The position numbers and the translations under genes were made by a program. Positions 14,898 to 23,344 of a stretch of 64,000 nt of DNA are shown one piece after another. The notes under the pieces are model-generated. The model was not told the origin of the DNA, did not search any database, and saw only the letters and a list, made by a program, of their open reading frames with translations. The DNA comes from Flagellimonas abyssi (GTDB taxonomy: Bacteria; Bacteroidota; Bacteroidia; Flavobacteriales; Flavobacteriaceae): positions 310,001 to 374,000 of the forward strand of contig NZ_JAHZSV010000001.1 of assembly GCF_019457905.1 (NCBI RefSeq), read 5' to 3'. How positions within the stretch are numbered: position 1 is the stretch's first letter; every line of letters begins with the position of its first letter.

Positions 14898-17036
14898 TTA
14901 AAGGGCTTTTCCTTCGAGATCTAAAATGAAGGCATATTCCTTTGCTGTTTCCTTTAAGGCTTCAAATCTTCCAGAAGCTCCACCGTGTCCCGCATCCATA
15001 TTGGTGTCCAAGAACAACAAATTATCGCCTGCTTTATATTCTCTTAATTTGGCCACCCACTTGGCTGGCTCCCAATATTGCACCTGGGAGTCGTGCAAGC
15101 CTGTGGATACATATAAATGCGGATAATTTTTGGCCTCTACATTGTCATATGGGGAGTAAGACTTAATGTAATCGTAGTATTCCTTTTCGTTCGGATTGCC
15201 CCATTCATCATACTCACCTGTTGTCAACGGAATGGTATCATCCAGCATCGTTGTAACCACATCCACAAAGGGTACGGAAGCAATTACACCATGGTAGAGT
15301 TCAGGTTCCATATTAATGATAGCCCCCATCAGCAATCCACCCGCGGAGCCTCCCATAGCGTATAAATGCTCTGAACTGGTATATTTTTGGTCTATCAAAA
15401 ACTTGGAAACATCAATAAAATCTGTAAAGGTGTTCTTTTTGTGCAACAATTTGCCATCTTCGTACCAAGGTCTTCCCAAATATTCACCTCCTCTTATATG
15501 CGCTATGGCATAAATAAATCCTCTATCCAATAAACTCAATCGAATCGAAGAAAAATAAGGGTCGATTGTAGCACCATAGGAACCATAACCGTATTGCAAC
15601 AACGGACTGGTGCCATCCAACGGCGTATCTTTATGATAGATTATAGAAATGGGCACTTTTTTTCCGTCCCTTGCGGTCGCCCACAAACGTTCTGTTTTGT
15701 AGTTGTCCTTATCAAACTTTCCTCCCAAAACCTCTTGTTGCTTCATAACGGTTTTGGTTTGGGTTTCCATGTCAAAATCGATAATGGCATAAGGCTCCCC
15801 CATTTCATTGTAATAATAACGTAGTACGTTGGTATCAAAATCCAAGTTGACGGAAGGGCCGGCCACATAGGTCTCACTATCAAAGGGAAGGTAATAACTA
15901 TCGGAACCATCCCATTTGGCAATTTTCATTTGGTTGAGCCCATTGTTACGCTCGGTTACTACATAATAGTCACGAAAAATCTCTACATCCTCCAACAAAA
16001 CATCCTCTTGGTGCGGGATAAACTCCTTCCAATGTTCCGATGATGTATCGTTTTCATTAGTTTTCATCAACTTAAAGTTAGTTGCGCCATCCTTGTTGGT
16101 CAACACATAAAAATCTCCTTCAAAATGAGAGATGGAATACTCCACTCCTTTTTCTCGCGGTGAAAATATTTTAAATTCCCCTTCGGGATTATCCGCATTC
16201 AAAATCCTGTATTCGGAAGTCAATGTACTACCTGAGCCAATCACAATATATTTTCTGGACTTGGTCTTGTACACAAACGTGTTATAGGTGGAATCCTTCT
16301 CATGAAAAACCAATTCGTCTTCCCCGGAAGAGGATCCCAAAACATGCTTAAAAATTTTATCTGAACGCAAGGTTACCGGGTCTTTCTTGGTGTAAAAAAG
16401 CGTCTTGTTATCGTTGGTCCATACAGAGCTTCCCGTTGTATTTTCAATAATATCCGGATATATCTCCCCCGATTCAAGATTTTTAATCTGGATATTGTAC
16501 TGCCTTCTAGAAATGGTATCCGTACCAAAAGCAGCCATGGTATTATCGGGGCTGATGGAAACACCTCTTAAGTTGAAAAATTCATGATTCTTCGCCATTT
16601 CGTTGCAATCGAACAACAATTCCTCTTCAGCTTCAAGGCTTTCCTTCTTTCTTGAATAAATTGGATACTCTTTGCCCTCTTCGTATCGGGTAATGTACCA
16701 ATAACCATCCAATTTATAAGGAACCGAAGAATCATCTTCCTTTATTCTTCCCTTCATTTCCTTAAAAAGTTCGTCTTGGAACTTTTGGGTATGGGCCGTC
16801 ATTTTTTGGAAATATTCGTTCTCAGCGTTCAGGTAATCAAGAACCTGCTGGTCTTCCCTATTGTTCATCCAATAGTAATCATCGATTCGCACATCGCCAT
16901 GCTTTTCAAGTTGCGTTGGATGTTTAGGGGCCACAGGGGGTGTTATGTTCATGGATTTGTCTTTGTTGTTTTTGCAAGCGGTCGCAAAAATAAGGCATAA
17001 AACCAGAATAGAAATTCTTGAATTGATTAGTTTCAT
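14898..17036 (-). CDS. S9-family prolyl oligopeptidase/oligopeptidase B-like lipoprotein
   Basis: 712 residues. The lipobox ends FATAC after a hydrophobic stretch (ISILVLCLIFATAC), so it is likely anchored in a membrane after export. The N-terminal part (residues about 60-420) forms the seven-bladed beta-propeller gate (repeats such as LDYLNAENEYFQKM at the start); the C-terminal hydrolase has the nucleophile in GGSAGGLLMG and the catalytic histidine in DAGHGGASGR. Oligopeptidase B cuts short peptides after basic residues. The start at 17036 (MKLINSRIS) is preferred to the upstream 17084 because it begins the lipoprotein signal. Confidence 0.85.
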   Translation of the reverse strand: MKLINSRISILVLCLIFATACKNNKDKSMNITPPVAPKHPTQLEKHGDVRIDDYYWMNNREDQQVLDYLNAENEYFQKMTAHTQKFQDELFKEMKGRIKEDDSSVPYKLDGYWYITRYEEGKEYPIYSRKKESLEAEEELLFDCNEMAKNHEFFNLRGVSISPDNTMAAFGTDTISRRQYNIQIKNLESGEIYPDIIENTTGSSVWTNDNKTLFYTKKDPVTLRSDKIFKHVLGSSSGEDELVFHEKDSTYNTFVYKTKSRKYIVIGSGSTLTSEYRILNADNPEGEFKIFSPREKGVEYSISHFEGDFYVLTNKDGATNFKLMKTNENDTSSEHWKEFIPHQEDVLLEDVEIFRDYYVVTERNNGLNQMKIAKWDGSDSYYLPFDSETYVAGPSVNLDFDTNVLRYYYNEMGEPYAIIDFDMETQTKTVMKQQEVLGGKFDKDNYKTERLWATARDGKKVPISIIYHKDTPLDGTSPLLQYGYGSYGATIDPYFSSIRLSLLDRGFIYAIAHIRGGEYLGRPWYEDGKLLHKKNTFTDFIDVSKFLIDQKYTSSEHLYAMGGSAGGLLMGAIINMEPELYHGVIASVPFVDVVTTMLDDTIPLTTGEYDEWGNPNEKEYYDYIKSYSPYDNVEAKNYPHLYVSTGLHDSQVQYWEPAKWVAKLREYKAGDNLLFLDTNMDAGHGGASGRFEALKETAKEYAFILDLEGKAL

Positions 17037-17099
17037 GGGATAGTGTTTTAGCCAATTTACTACTTTTGACCTTACCTTTTGCAATCTTTAATGTTTTGA

Positions 17100-17145
17100 G
17101 TCATCCTGAGCGCCGTCGAAGCGTGAATGTCTGGACATCGCTCGA
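17100..17145. repeat. GC-rich REP-like palindrome, copy A
   Basis: Begins GTCATCCTGAGCGCCGTCGA, the core of a repeat widespread between genes in Bacteroidetes, and continues to a hairpin TCGA (17116-17119) ... ATGTC/GACAT ... TCGA (17142-17145). It sits between the S9 peptidase promoter region and ybaB. A related element follows ybaB. Confidence 0.55.
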
Positions 17146-17189
17146 CATATAGCTGCATTGAAAAAATATGAAAACTAAAAATTGAAACT

Positions 17190-17516
17190 ATGTTTGGAGA
17201 TTTAATGGGAATGATGGGTAAGATAAAAGAAACCCAAAAGAAGGTTGAAGCAACCAAGGAACGATTGAACACCGTGATGATAGATGAAGCATCATCGGAC
17301 GGACTCCTTAAAGTGACCTTGACTGCAAATCGTAAAATAAAATCCATCTCAATAGATGATTCCCTCTTGGAAGATAAAGAACAGTTGGAAGATTATTTGG
17401 TGCTCACATTAAATAAAGCCATCGAAAAAGCCACTAAAGTAAATGAAGCAGAATTGGCTGCCGTGGCCAAAGAGGGCATGCCAAATATTCCTGGTATGGA
17501 TGCTTTTATGAAGTAA
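17190..17516 (+). CDS. YbaB/EbfC nucleoid-associated protein
   Basis: 108 residues of the YbaB/EbfC family: amphipathic N-terminal helix ([24 protein letters not shown]), central strands [21 protein letters not shown] and a C-terminal helix. The family forms tweezer-like dimers that bind DNA and organises the nucleoid. Start at 17190 ([10 protein letters not shown]) is the standard N-terminus. Often beside recR/dnaX, but here it is flanked by REP-like palindromes and convergent with threonine aldolase. Confidence 0.88.
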   Translation: MFGDLMGMMGKIKETQKKVEATKERLNTVMIDEASSDGLLKVTLTANRKIKSISIDDSLLEDKEQLEDYLVLTLNKAIEKATKVNEAELAAVAKEGMPNIPGMDAFMK

Positions 17517-17526
17517 TTTGTCAGGT

Positions 17527-17570
17527 CAAGCGCGGTCGAGGCCTTTTTGACTTCCCGACTGCGCTCGAAG
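17527..17570. repeat. GC-rich REP-like palindrome, copy B
   Basis: AGCGCGGTCG (17529-17538) pairs with CGACTGCGCT (17556-17565) with a single G-U or mismatch, around a loop containing CCTTTTTGACTTCC. It lies between the convergent stops of ybaB and threonine aldolase and may act as a bidirectional terminator. Related to copy A by the GCGC-GTCGA core. Confidence 0.55.
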
Positions 17571-17580
17571 TAACACACTC

Positions 17581-18606
17581 TTACCCTATACTTTTCAAAA
17601 CTTTTAGGAAATGTTGGTGCATGGCATCGGTATAGTCCAAATGGGTAACGATGCGCAATTTACCTTGTCCCATCCCTATAATGGACACTTGATTGGTGTT
17701 CAATTGATCCAAAAATGCTTCGGACGACATTTTAGCCTCATTTATTTCAAATATGATGATGTTGGTCTCGATGGGTTCCACTTTTTTGATGAAATCCAAC
17801 GATTGGAGCACCTCTCCTATTTCAGCTGCTTTTTTGTGATCTTCTGCCAGTCGACCTACATTGTTTTCCAAAGCATAAATGCCCGCTGCTGCCAAAAAAC
17901 CGGATTGACGCATCCCGCCACCAAACACTTTTCGAATGCGCAAAGCCTTATCTATATCTGATTTGCTCCCCACCAGAACAGAGCCTACCGGACATCCCAT
18001 GCCCTTGCTCAAACATACGCTGATGGTATCGAACAACTTGCCGTATGCCGTTGGATCCTCATCTTTTTTTACCAAGGCGTTCCAAAGTCGTGCTCCATCC
18101 AGGTGATATTTTAGATTGTGCTCATCGCAGACTCTTCTGATTTTTTTAAGTTCCTCAAAATCCCAACAGGCTCCACCTCCTTTGTTCGTTGTGTTTTCGA
18201 TGCAGACCAAAGTTGTCAACGGACTGTGGTAAAAATCGGGCGGGTTTATAGAGGCTTTCACCTGCTCGGCGGTCATCATCCCACGGTCTCCATCTACCAA
18301 TCTACAGGAAACTCCGCTATTAAAGCTCACTCCCCCACCTTCGTAATTGTAAATATGGGCGTATTTATCACATATCAATTGATCTCCGGGTTGGGTGTGT
18401 ATCTTTATTGCCGTTTGATTGGTCATGGTACCGCTTGGGAAAAATAGGGCCGCTTTCATACCAAAGTACTCGGCAACTTTGGCTTCCAATTCATTTACCG
18501 TAGGATCGTTTTTGAATACATCGTCCCCAACTTTTGCATTCATCATGGCCTCCAACATCCCGGCCGAAGGTCTAGTGACCGTGTCACTTATCAAATTTAT
18601 CTCCAT
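17581..18606 (-). CDS. ltaE: Low-specificity L-threonine aldolase
   Basis: 341 residues of the PLP-dependent threonine aldolase family (splits threonine/allo-threonine to glycine and acetaldehyde). Visible motifs: DTVTRPSAGMLEAM at the N-terminus, HIYNYEGGG (PLP ring stacking region), HLDGARLWNA, and the lysine in CLSKGMGCPVGSVL that holds PLP. The ATG at 18606 (MEINLISDTVT) fits the family; the frame extends to 18627 within the next gene's stop. Separated from the upstream metalloprotease gene by only 8 nt, so they are co-transcribed. Confidence 0.88.
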   Translation of the reverse strand: MEINLISDTVTRPSAGMLEAMMNAKVGDDVFKNDPTVNELEAKVAEYFGMKAALFFPSGTMTNQTAIKIHTQPGDQLICDKYAHIYNYEGGGVSFNSGVSCRLVDGDRGMMTAEQVKASINPPDFYHSPLTTLVCIENTTNKGGGACWDFEELKKIRRVCDEHNLKYHLDGARLWNALVKKDEDPTAYGKLFDTISVCLSKGMGCPVGSVLVGSKSDIDKALRIRKVFGGGMRQSGFLAAAGIYALENNVGRLAEDHKKAAEIGEVLQSLDFIKKVEPIETNIIIFEINEAKMSSEAFLDQLNTNQVSIIGMGQGKLRIVTHLDYTDAMHQHFLKVLKSIG

Positions 18607-18614
18607 ATAATTAT

Positions 18615-21017
18615 TTAGTCCATGCAATCCATTCCAATGGGTGAACCATCTGGAATGGTAGAAACTGGAATAAGTTTGAATTCCGATGGCTTTTCCATAA
18701 ACGCATCAATTCTTTTCACCATTTCCGCAGAAATCGTGTTTTTACCATCTGTCAACAATTGGGTTTTTAAATCGTTCAAAGCTTCATTTGCAATAGCATT
18801 TACCTGCGGATGTACTTCATCGTGGGCAGCAAGGTTCATGATGTGATAGAGCACCCTAAAGTTGATGGTATTCTGAACTTCAGCTTCGTAATCATCACGA
18901 TGGGAAAGGTCGAATGTCCCTTTTATGGTTTCGTCCAGAACCTCTTTAAGCCCCATTTGATTTTTATCCAAACTTTTTTGCTGGATCAAACGGGAAGCTC
19001 GCTCAGGATGAAGCAATAGTTCCAAAGTCATATCAGCAGCGGTTTCAGCAACGGAAAGAGCATCAAAACTTACGCCGGTCCTACCTTTGAAGGATTCCCT
19101 TGAACGACCGAAACCAATAGCTCTTGGAGGAAAAAGATCCAGCTTTTCCTTGGGAACCGAAATCACTTCGGCATCCAATGTTTTTAAAATGGACTCCATC
19201 GCCTTTTCTTGTATTGTTTCATTAACGGGCTTCACCGGTATTTGTCCACCATCTTTTACAGCATAATTGTAGTCCAATCCCCCGATAACTTTTGAAACTG
19301 CCTCGGTCTGATATCTATGGAAGAAATATATTGGTACAAAAACATCCTCCAAAACGGAATAGGCTTCACCTGTTCTTATATTATCCACTGAAAAGTTCTT
19401 GATGGCCTTTTCACGGATCTCCAACATACTTTCCAATTCCTGGCTGGCGCTTTTACCGTTGTCCCATAAATGTGCCAGTGCATGTGCCCCTCCCTTTGGG
19501 CGTGCATCACTATCGGATATGTAGCGAAGACCATCGTCTTGTGCTTTCTTTAAAATGGCATTCAATGCTTCTTGTTCGTTGGTTCCGCTTGGAAAATCCG
19601 AGTAGGCATAGGCGACAATAACCTTATCCCATTCTCCTATTCCTGTATCGTAAGCATTTTTAAAACTGATTTCCCCTCCTTCCAACTCAAATTGCGGGTG
19701 TGGATAGTCCATAACCGAGGCTCTATCATTGGTGCTGGCTGCAAAGTTGTGGGTAAATCCTAACGTATGTCCTATTTCGTGTGCAGAAAGTTGGCGTATT
19801 CTGGCCAAGGCCAGTTCCAACATGGGCTGGTAGTTGTCGTCCCTTTCTTCAAAAGGCTTGTTCATCAAGGCCTGTGCTATCATAAAATCTTGACGAATTC
19901 TCAAGCTTCCCAAACTCACATGTCCTTTTAATATTTCCCCGGTCCGTGGGTCTACAACACTAGCCCCATAGCTCCATCCCCGAGTTGAGCGATGTACCCA
20001 TTGCACTACATTATATCTGATGTCCAGCGGGTCTGCATCATCCGGTAATATTTTCATTTGAAAAGCATTCTTGTAACCTGCTGCTTCAAAAGCTTGATTC
20101 CACCATTTACCACCGTCCATCAATGCAGAACGGATGGGTTCCGGGGTGCCATTGTCCAAATAATAGATGATTGGCTCCACTGCCTCGCTTATTTCGGCAT
20201 TAGGGTCTTTCTTTTGTAAACGGTGTCTTCTGATAAATCGCTTTACCAATGATTCTTGTACAGGAGTGGCATAGTCATAATAAGAGAATGGGTATCCGCC
20301 ACTTCGGGGGTCATACAATCTCTTTTCATAATTTTCATCAGGTAGTTCAATCAGCGAATGATGCTGGGCTACGGTAACCAGGCTCGGCGTAGGGGTCACG
20401 GAACGAATCCAAGCTCCTTCCGGTTCTCCCTTAAAAGTCAGGGTAACATCAAACTCAACATTTTTAGGGAACGCCTTGGTACGATCAAAGGCCCAAGCGC
20501 TTTTGCCCTTATCCAAACTATACGAACCTTGCTTGGAGCGTTTCAATCGGTTGGAAACTCCGTGGGCGTCTCGCATTAAAAAATCGGTAATATCTATCAA
20601 ATAACTGCCTTTGGACTCCTCAACTATCTCAAAACCTTCCAAAATGGATTTTGCAAAGGCTTGCTCCACCGATTTACGTTCCAATTCGTTATCGGTTATG
20701 GCCCGATACTCCAAATTGGGCTGAACCAATAATAGTTTCTTGCCCGCTTTGCGGAAGAACACCACTTGTTCGTTACCCAACTGCCCGCGGTCCAGGCCAA
20801 TATCGTTGCTGCCTATACCACTGCTCAACGAATAGACGTATAAAAAATCCTTTTCCAGATTATCTACTTGCAGATAGATTTTATCAGTAGAATCATCATA
20901 GAAAAAATTGAAATATCCACTGAATTTTTGAAAATCCTTTGTCTTTTCGAACGTTTGTGCTCCCAAAGAAAGGCAAGTAAAGTAAAATAAAGCGATTAGA
21001 GTAGTTGTGTTCTTCAT
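18615..21017 (-). CDS. Secreted zinc-dependent metalloprotease (DUF5117-type)
   Basis: 800 residues with a signal peptide (ALFYFTCLSLGAQ). The catalytic motif HEIGHTLGFTHNFAAS (HExxHxxGxxH) lies around residue 420. The N-terminal part has the DUF5117/DUF5118-type beta region (LQVDNLEKDFLYVYSL, QVVFFRKAGKKLLLV) common in flavobacterial metzincin-like proteases. Probably acts in the periplasm or outside the cell. Stop is 8 nt upstream of threonine aldolase start. Substrate unknown. Confidence 0.85.
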   Translation of the reverse strand: MKNTTTLIALFYFTCLSLGAQTFEKTKDFQKFSGYFNFFYDDSTDKIYLQVDNLEKDFLYVYSLSSGIGSNDIGLDRGQLGNEQVVFFRKAGKKLLLVQPNLEYRAITDNELERKSVEQAFAKSILEGFEIVEESKGSYLIDITDFLMRDAHGVSNRLKRSKQGSYSLDKGKSAWAFDRTKAFPKNVEFDVTLTFKGEPEGAWIRSVTPTPSLVTVAQHHSLIELPDENYEKRLYDPRSGGYPFSYYDYATPVQESLVKRFIRRHRLQKKDPNAEISEAVEPIIYYLDNGTPEPIRSALMDGGKWWNQAFEAAGYKNAFQMKILPDDADPLDIRYNVVQWVHRSTRGWSYGASVVDPRTGEILKGHVSLGSLRIRQDFMIAQALMNKPFEERDDNYQPMLELALARIRQLSAHEIGHTLGFTHNFAASTNDRASVMDYPHPQFELEGGEISFKNAYDTGIGEWDKVIVAYAYSDFPSGTNEQEALNAILKKAQDDGLRYISDSDARPKGGAHALAHLWDNGKSASQELESMLEIREKAIKNFSVDNIRTGEAYSVLEDVFVPIYFFHRYQTEAVSKVIGGLDYNYAVKDGGQIPVKPVNETIQEKAMESILKTLDAEVISVPKEKLDLFPPRAIGFGRSRESFKGRTGVSFDALSVAETAADMTLELLLHPERASRLIQQKSLDKNQMGLKEVLDETIKGTFDLSHRDDYEAEVQNTINFRVLYHIMNLAAHDEVHPQVNAIANEALNDLKTQLLTDGKNTISAEMVKRIDAFMEKPSEFKLIPVSTIPDGSPIGMDCMD

Positions 21018-21241
21018 AATTTGGTTGAAATATTGCTTAAAAATATGGAAATCATTTTTAAAAAGCGTTACCCTAAATCTTTAACTGACCGTAAAATAGA
21101 AATTGATAAAATTGAGTACAGAATTTTACATATTTCCATTTTTGCATCCATTGTTTGCTGCTGAGACTTTAATTACAGTATTCCATATTCGGCAAGGTCA
21201 TGTGAAGAAAGAAACTTATTTTTACCCCAAAATATATTTAG

Positions 21242-22343
21242 ATGATAACTACAGATCAGCAAAAAGATCTTATTGAGCGCCTTGGTGCGTTAAGGAGGTA
21301 TCTTTGACATCGATGCTAAACTTATTGAAATAGAGAATGAGGAAGAAAAAACCCTTGCTCCAGGCTTTTGGGACAATCCAAAAGAGGCCCAATTACAAAT
21401 GCAGTCGATAAAATCCAAAAAGAAATGGGTAGAGGATTTTGAGGAAGCCAAAACATTGGTAGGCGACCTTGAGGTTCTTATGGAATTTCAGCAGGTTGAT
21501 GAGGTATCCGAAGACGAGGTTACCCAGCAGTTTGAAAAATCCATCTCGGCCATTGAAAAATTGGAGTTCCGGAATATGCTCTCCGATGAGGGTGATGAGC
21601 TTACCGCAGTTCTTCAAATAACAGCAGGTGCCGGAGGTACGGAAAGTTGTGATTGGGCATCCATGCTCATGCGCATGTATATGATGTGGGCCGAAAAGAA
21701 CGGTTACAAAATCAAAGAACTTAACTACCAAGATGGCGACGTTGCAGGTATAAAGACGGTAACCTTGGAAATTGAAGGTGAATATGCATTTGGTTGGCTC
21801 AAGGGAGAGAATGGTGTACACCGTCTGGTGCGCATCTCCCCTTTCGATAGCAATGCGAAAAGGCATACTTCGTTTGCATCGGTTTATGTGTATCCTTTGG
21901 TTGATGATACCATTGAAATCGAAGTGAATCCTTCGGATATTGAGATTACAACAGCACGTTCCAGCGGTGCAGGAGGACAAAATGTGAACAAGGTGGAAAC
22001 CAAGGTTCAATTGGTTCATAAACCTACGGGAATCCAAATTTCCTGTTCAGATTCCCGCTCACAGCACGATAACAGGGCTACAGCAATGAAAATGTTGAAA
22101 TCCCAACTGTACGAAATCGAGCTTCGAAAAAAGCAAGAGGCCCGCGCCGAAATCGAATCATCCAAAATGAAGATTGAATGGGGTTCACAGATCCGAAACT
22201 ATGTGATGCACCCATACAAATTGGTAAAGGATGTACGAACAGGTGAGGAAACAGGAAATGTGGATGCCGTTATGGACGGTGATCTTGATGCATTTTTAAA
22301 GGCCTATTTAATGATGATGGGGCAAAAAGAGGAACAAGATTAA
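21242..22343 (+). CDS. prfB: Peptide chain release factor 2 with programmed +1 frameshift
   Basis: Two frames: 21242-21304 ([21 protein letters not shown], 21 codons) ends in front of TGA at 21305-21307, and a +1 slip at CTT-TGA-C resumes at 21306 and runs to 22343, giving 366 residues. The slip site is preceded by AGGAGGTAT (Shine-Dalgarno-like, 21293-21301), exactly the RF2 autoregulation arrangement in which low RF2 lets the ribosome slip. RF2 motifs seen: [18 protein letters not shown] (SPF-type stop-codon reading) and [15 protein letters not shown] (GGQ for peptide release). Reads UAA and UGA. A continuous frame alone would miss the N-terminal residues. Ends 9 nt before the arsenate-reductase-like gene. 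Confidence 0.95.
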
Positions 22344-22352
22344 TAAATAATC

Positions 22353-22694
22353 ATGATTAAAATATACCATAATCCAAGATGCCGAAAATCCCGAGAGGGC
22401 CTCGCCATCTTGGAAAAATCAGGAAAAGAATTCGAAGTGGTAAAATACTTGGACGATGTTCCTACGAAAGAAGAGCTTACTACGTTAGTGGAATATTTGG
22501 GGATTGCCCCTATTGATTTGGTCCGTAAGACCGAAGCCATCTGGAAGGAAAAATTTAAAGGTAAGACCTTAAGTGACGATGAGGTTATTATGGCACTCTC
22601 GGAGAACCCAAAATTGATTGAGCGACCCATCGTTGTAAATGGTGAAAAAGCAGTCGTGGGGAGACCTCCAGAGAACATAATGGATCTGCTATAA
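22353..22694 (+). CDS. ArsC/Spx-family reductase (YffB-like)
   Basis: 113 residues of the arsenate reductase (glutaredoxin) family: the N-terminal strand and active-site loop IYHNPRCRKSREGL carry Cys10, the P-loop-like thiol, and the C-terminal ENPKLIERPIVVNGEKAVVGRPPE has the conserved IxRPIV. It lacks the second resolving cysteines of ArsC proper and may be Spx/YffB-like or a thiol reductase. It starts 9 nt after the prfB stop, so it is probably co-transcribed. Confidence 0.82.
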   Translation: MIKIYHNPRCRKSREGLAILEKSGKEFEVVKYLDDVPTKEELTTLVEYLGIAPIDLVRKTEAIWKEKFKGKTLSDDEVIMALSENPKLIERPIVVNGEKAVVGRPPENIMDLL

Positions 22695-22763
22695 TTCTGA
22701 TAACCAATTATATTTAACACAGGTTGCACAGATAAATACAACCTAAATAGTATCTTTAACCCT

Positions 22764-23243
22764 ATGAAAAGCAAACAAACTCTCTTTCTAATAACCTTAT
22801 TTATTGGCCTACTGGCCATGAACGATGTTGTCGCCCAATACGGCTACGGCTCCCCTTATGGTTATGGTAGATACGGAAGAGGACGAAGTTATGTCCCCCA
22901 AGCAGGCCCTGTTGAAAGTCAAAAAGAGGAAACACCACCTACAGCCGAAGAACTTGTGGACGAACAAATGCCCTCCATTACCGAGGCCATTGATTTAGAT
23001 CCTTTTGAGCAGGCCGTTGTGCGCACCTCATTGGTTACATCAGTCCAACAACGAATAGAGCTTCAAATTCTTGGGTTGGAACCTCTAAAAATGAAAGAAG
23101 AGGTCGAAAAAATCAAAAGACGGCAAGATGCCGAGTTAAAGGCCGGTCTACCAGAGGATAAGTACGAAGCCTTTATGGAACTTCAAGAAAACCAATTCAA
23201 GGCCAAGAAGAAAAAGAAAAAGAAGAAAAAGAACAAGGGTTAA
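22764..23243 (+). CDS. Secreted small protein with GY-rich start and polylysine tail
   Basis: 159 residues. A signal peptide (TLFLITLFIGLLAMNDVVAQ) precedes a Gly-Tyr-rich segment YGYGSPYGYGRYGRGRSY, an acidic middle of Spy/CpxP-like helical look (DEQMPSITEAIDLDPFEQAV) and a C-terminus of about 14 lysines. The basic tail could bind polyanions such as lipopolysaccharide or nucleic acid. It precedes the outer-membrane barrel gene by 101 nt on the same strand. Function unknown. Confidence 0.7.
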   Translation: MKSKQTLFLITLFIGLLAMNDVVAQYGYGSPYGYGRYGRGRSYVPQAGPVESQKEETPPTAEELVDEQMPSITEAIDLDPFEQAVVRTSLVTSVQQRIELQILGLEPLKMKEEVEKIKRRQDAELKAGLPEDKYEAFMELQENQFKAKKKKKKKKKNKG

Positions 23244-23344
23244 CAATTCTTTAAGGTCATTCGCAGGTTCAATTACGTTGTTGGGGGATTTATATTTCGC
23301 ATCCACTTTTTTTCCTTCAATTTTTGCAGCGTAAAAATCAAACT

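Noticed and set aside
21393..22037. Long open frame opposite to prfB (about 214 codons, minus strand)
   Set aside because: Lies entirely antisense to the well-supported release factor 2 and has no family resemblance.
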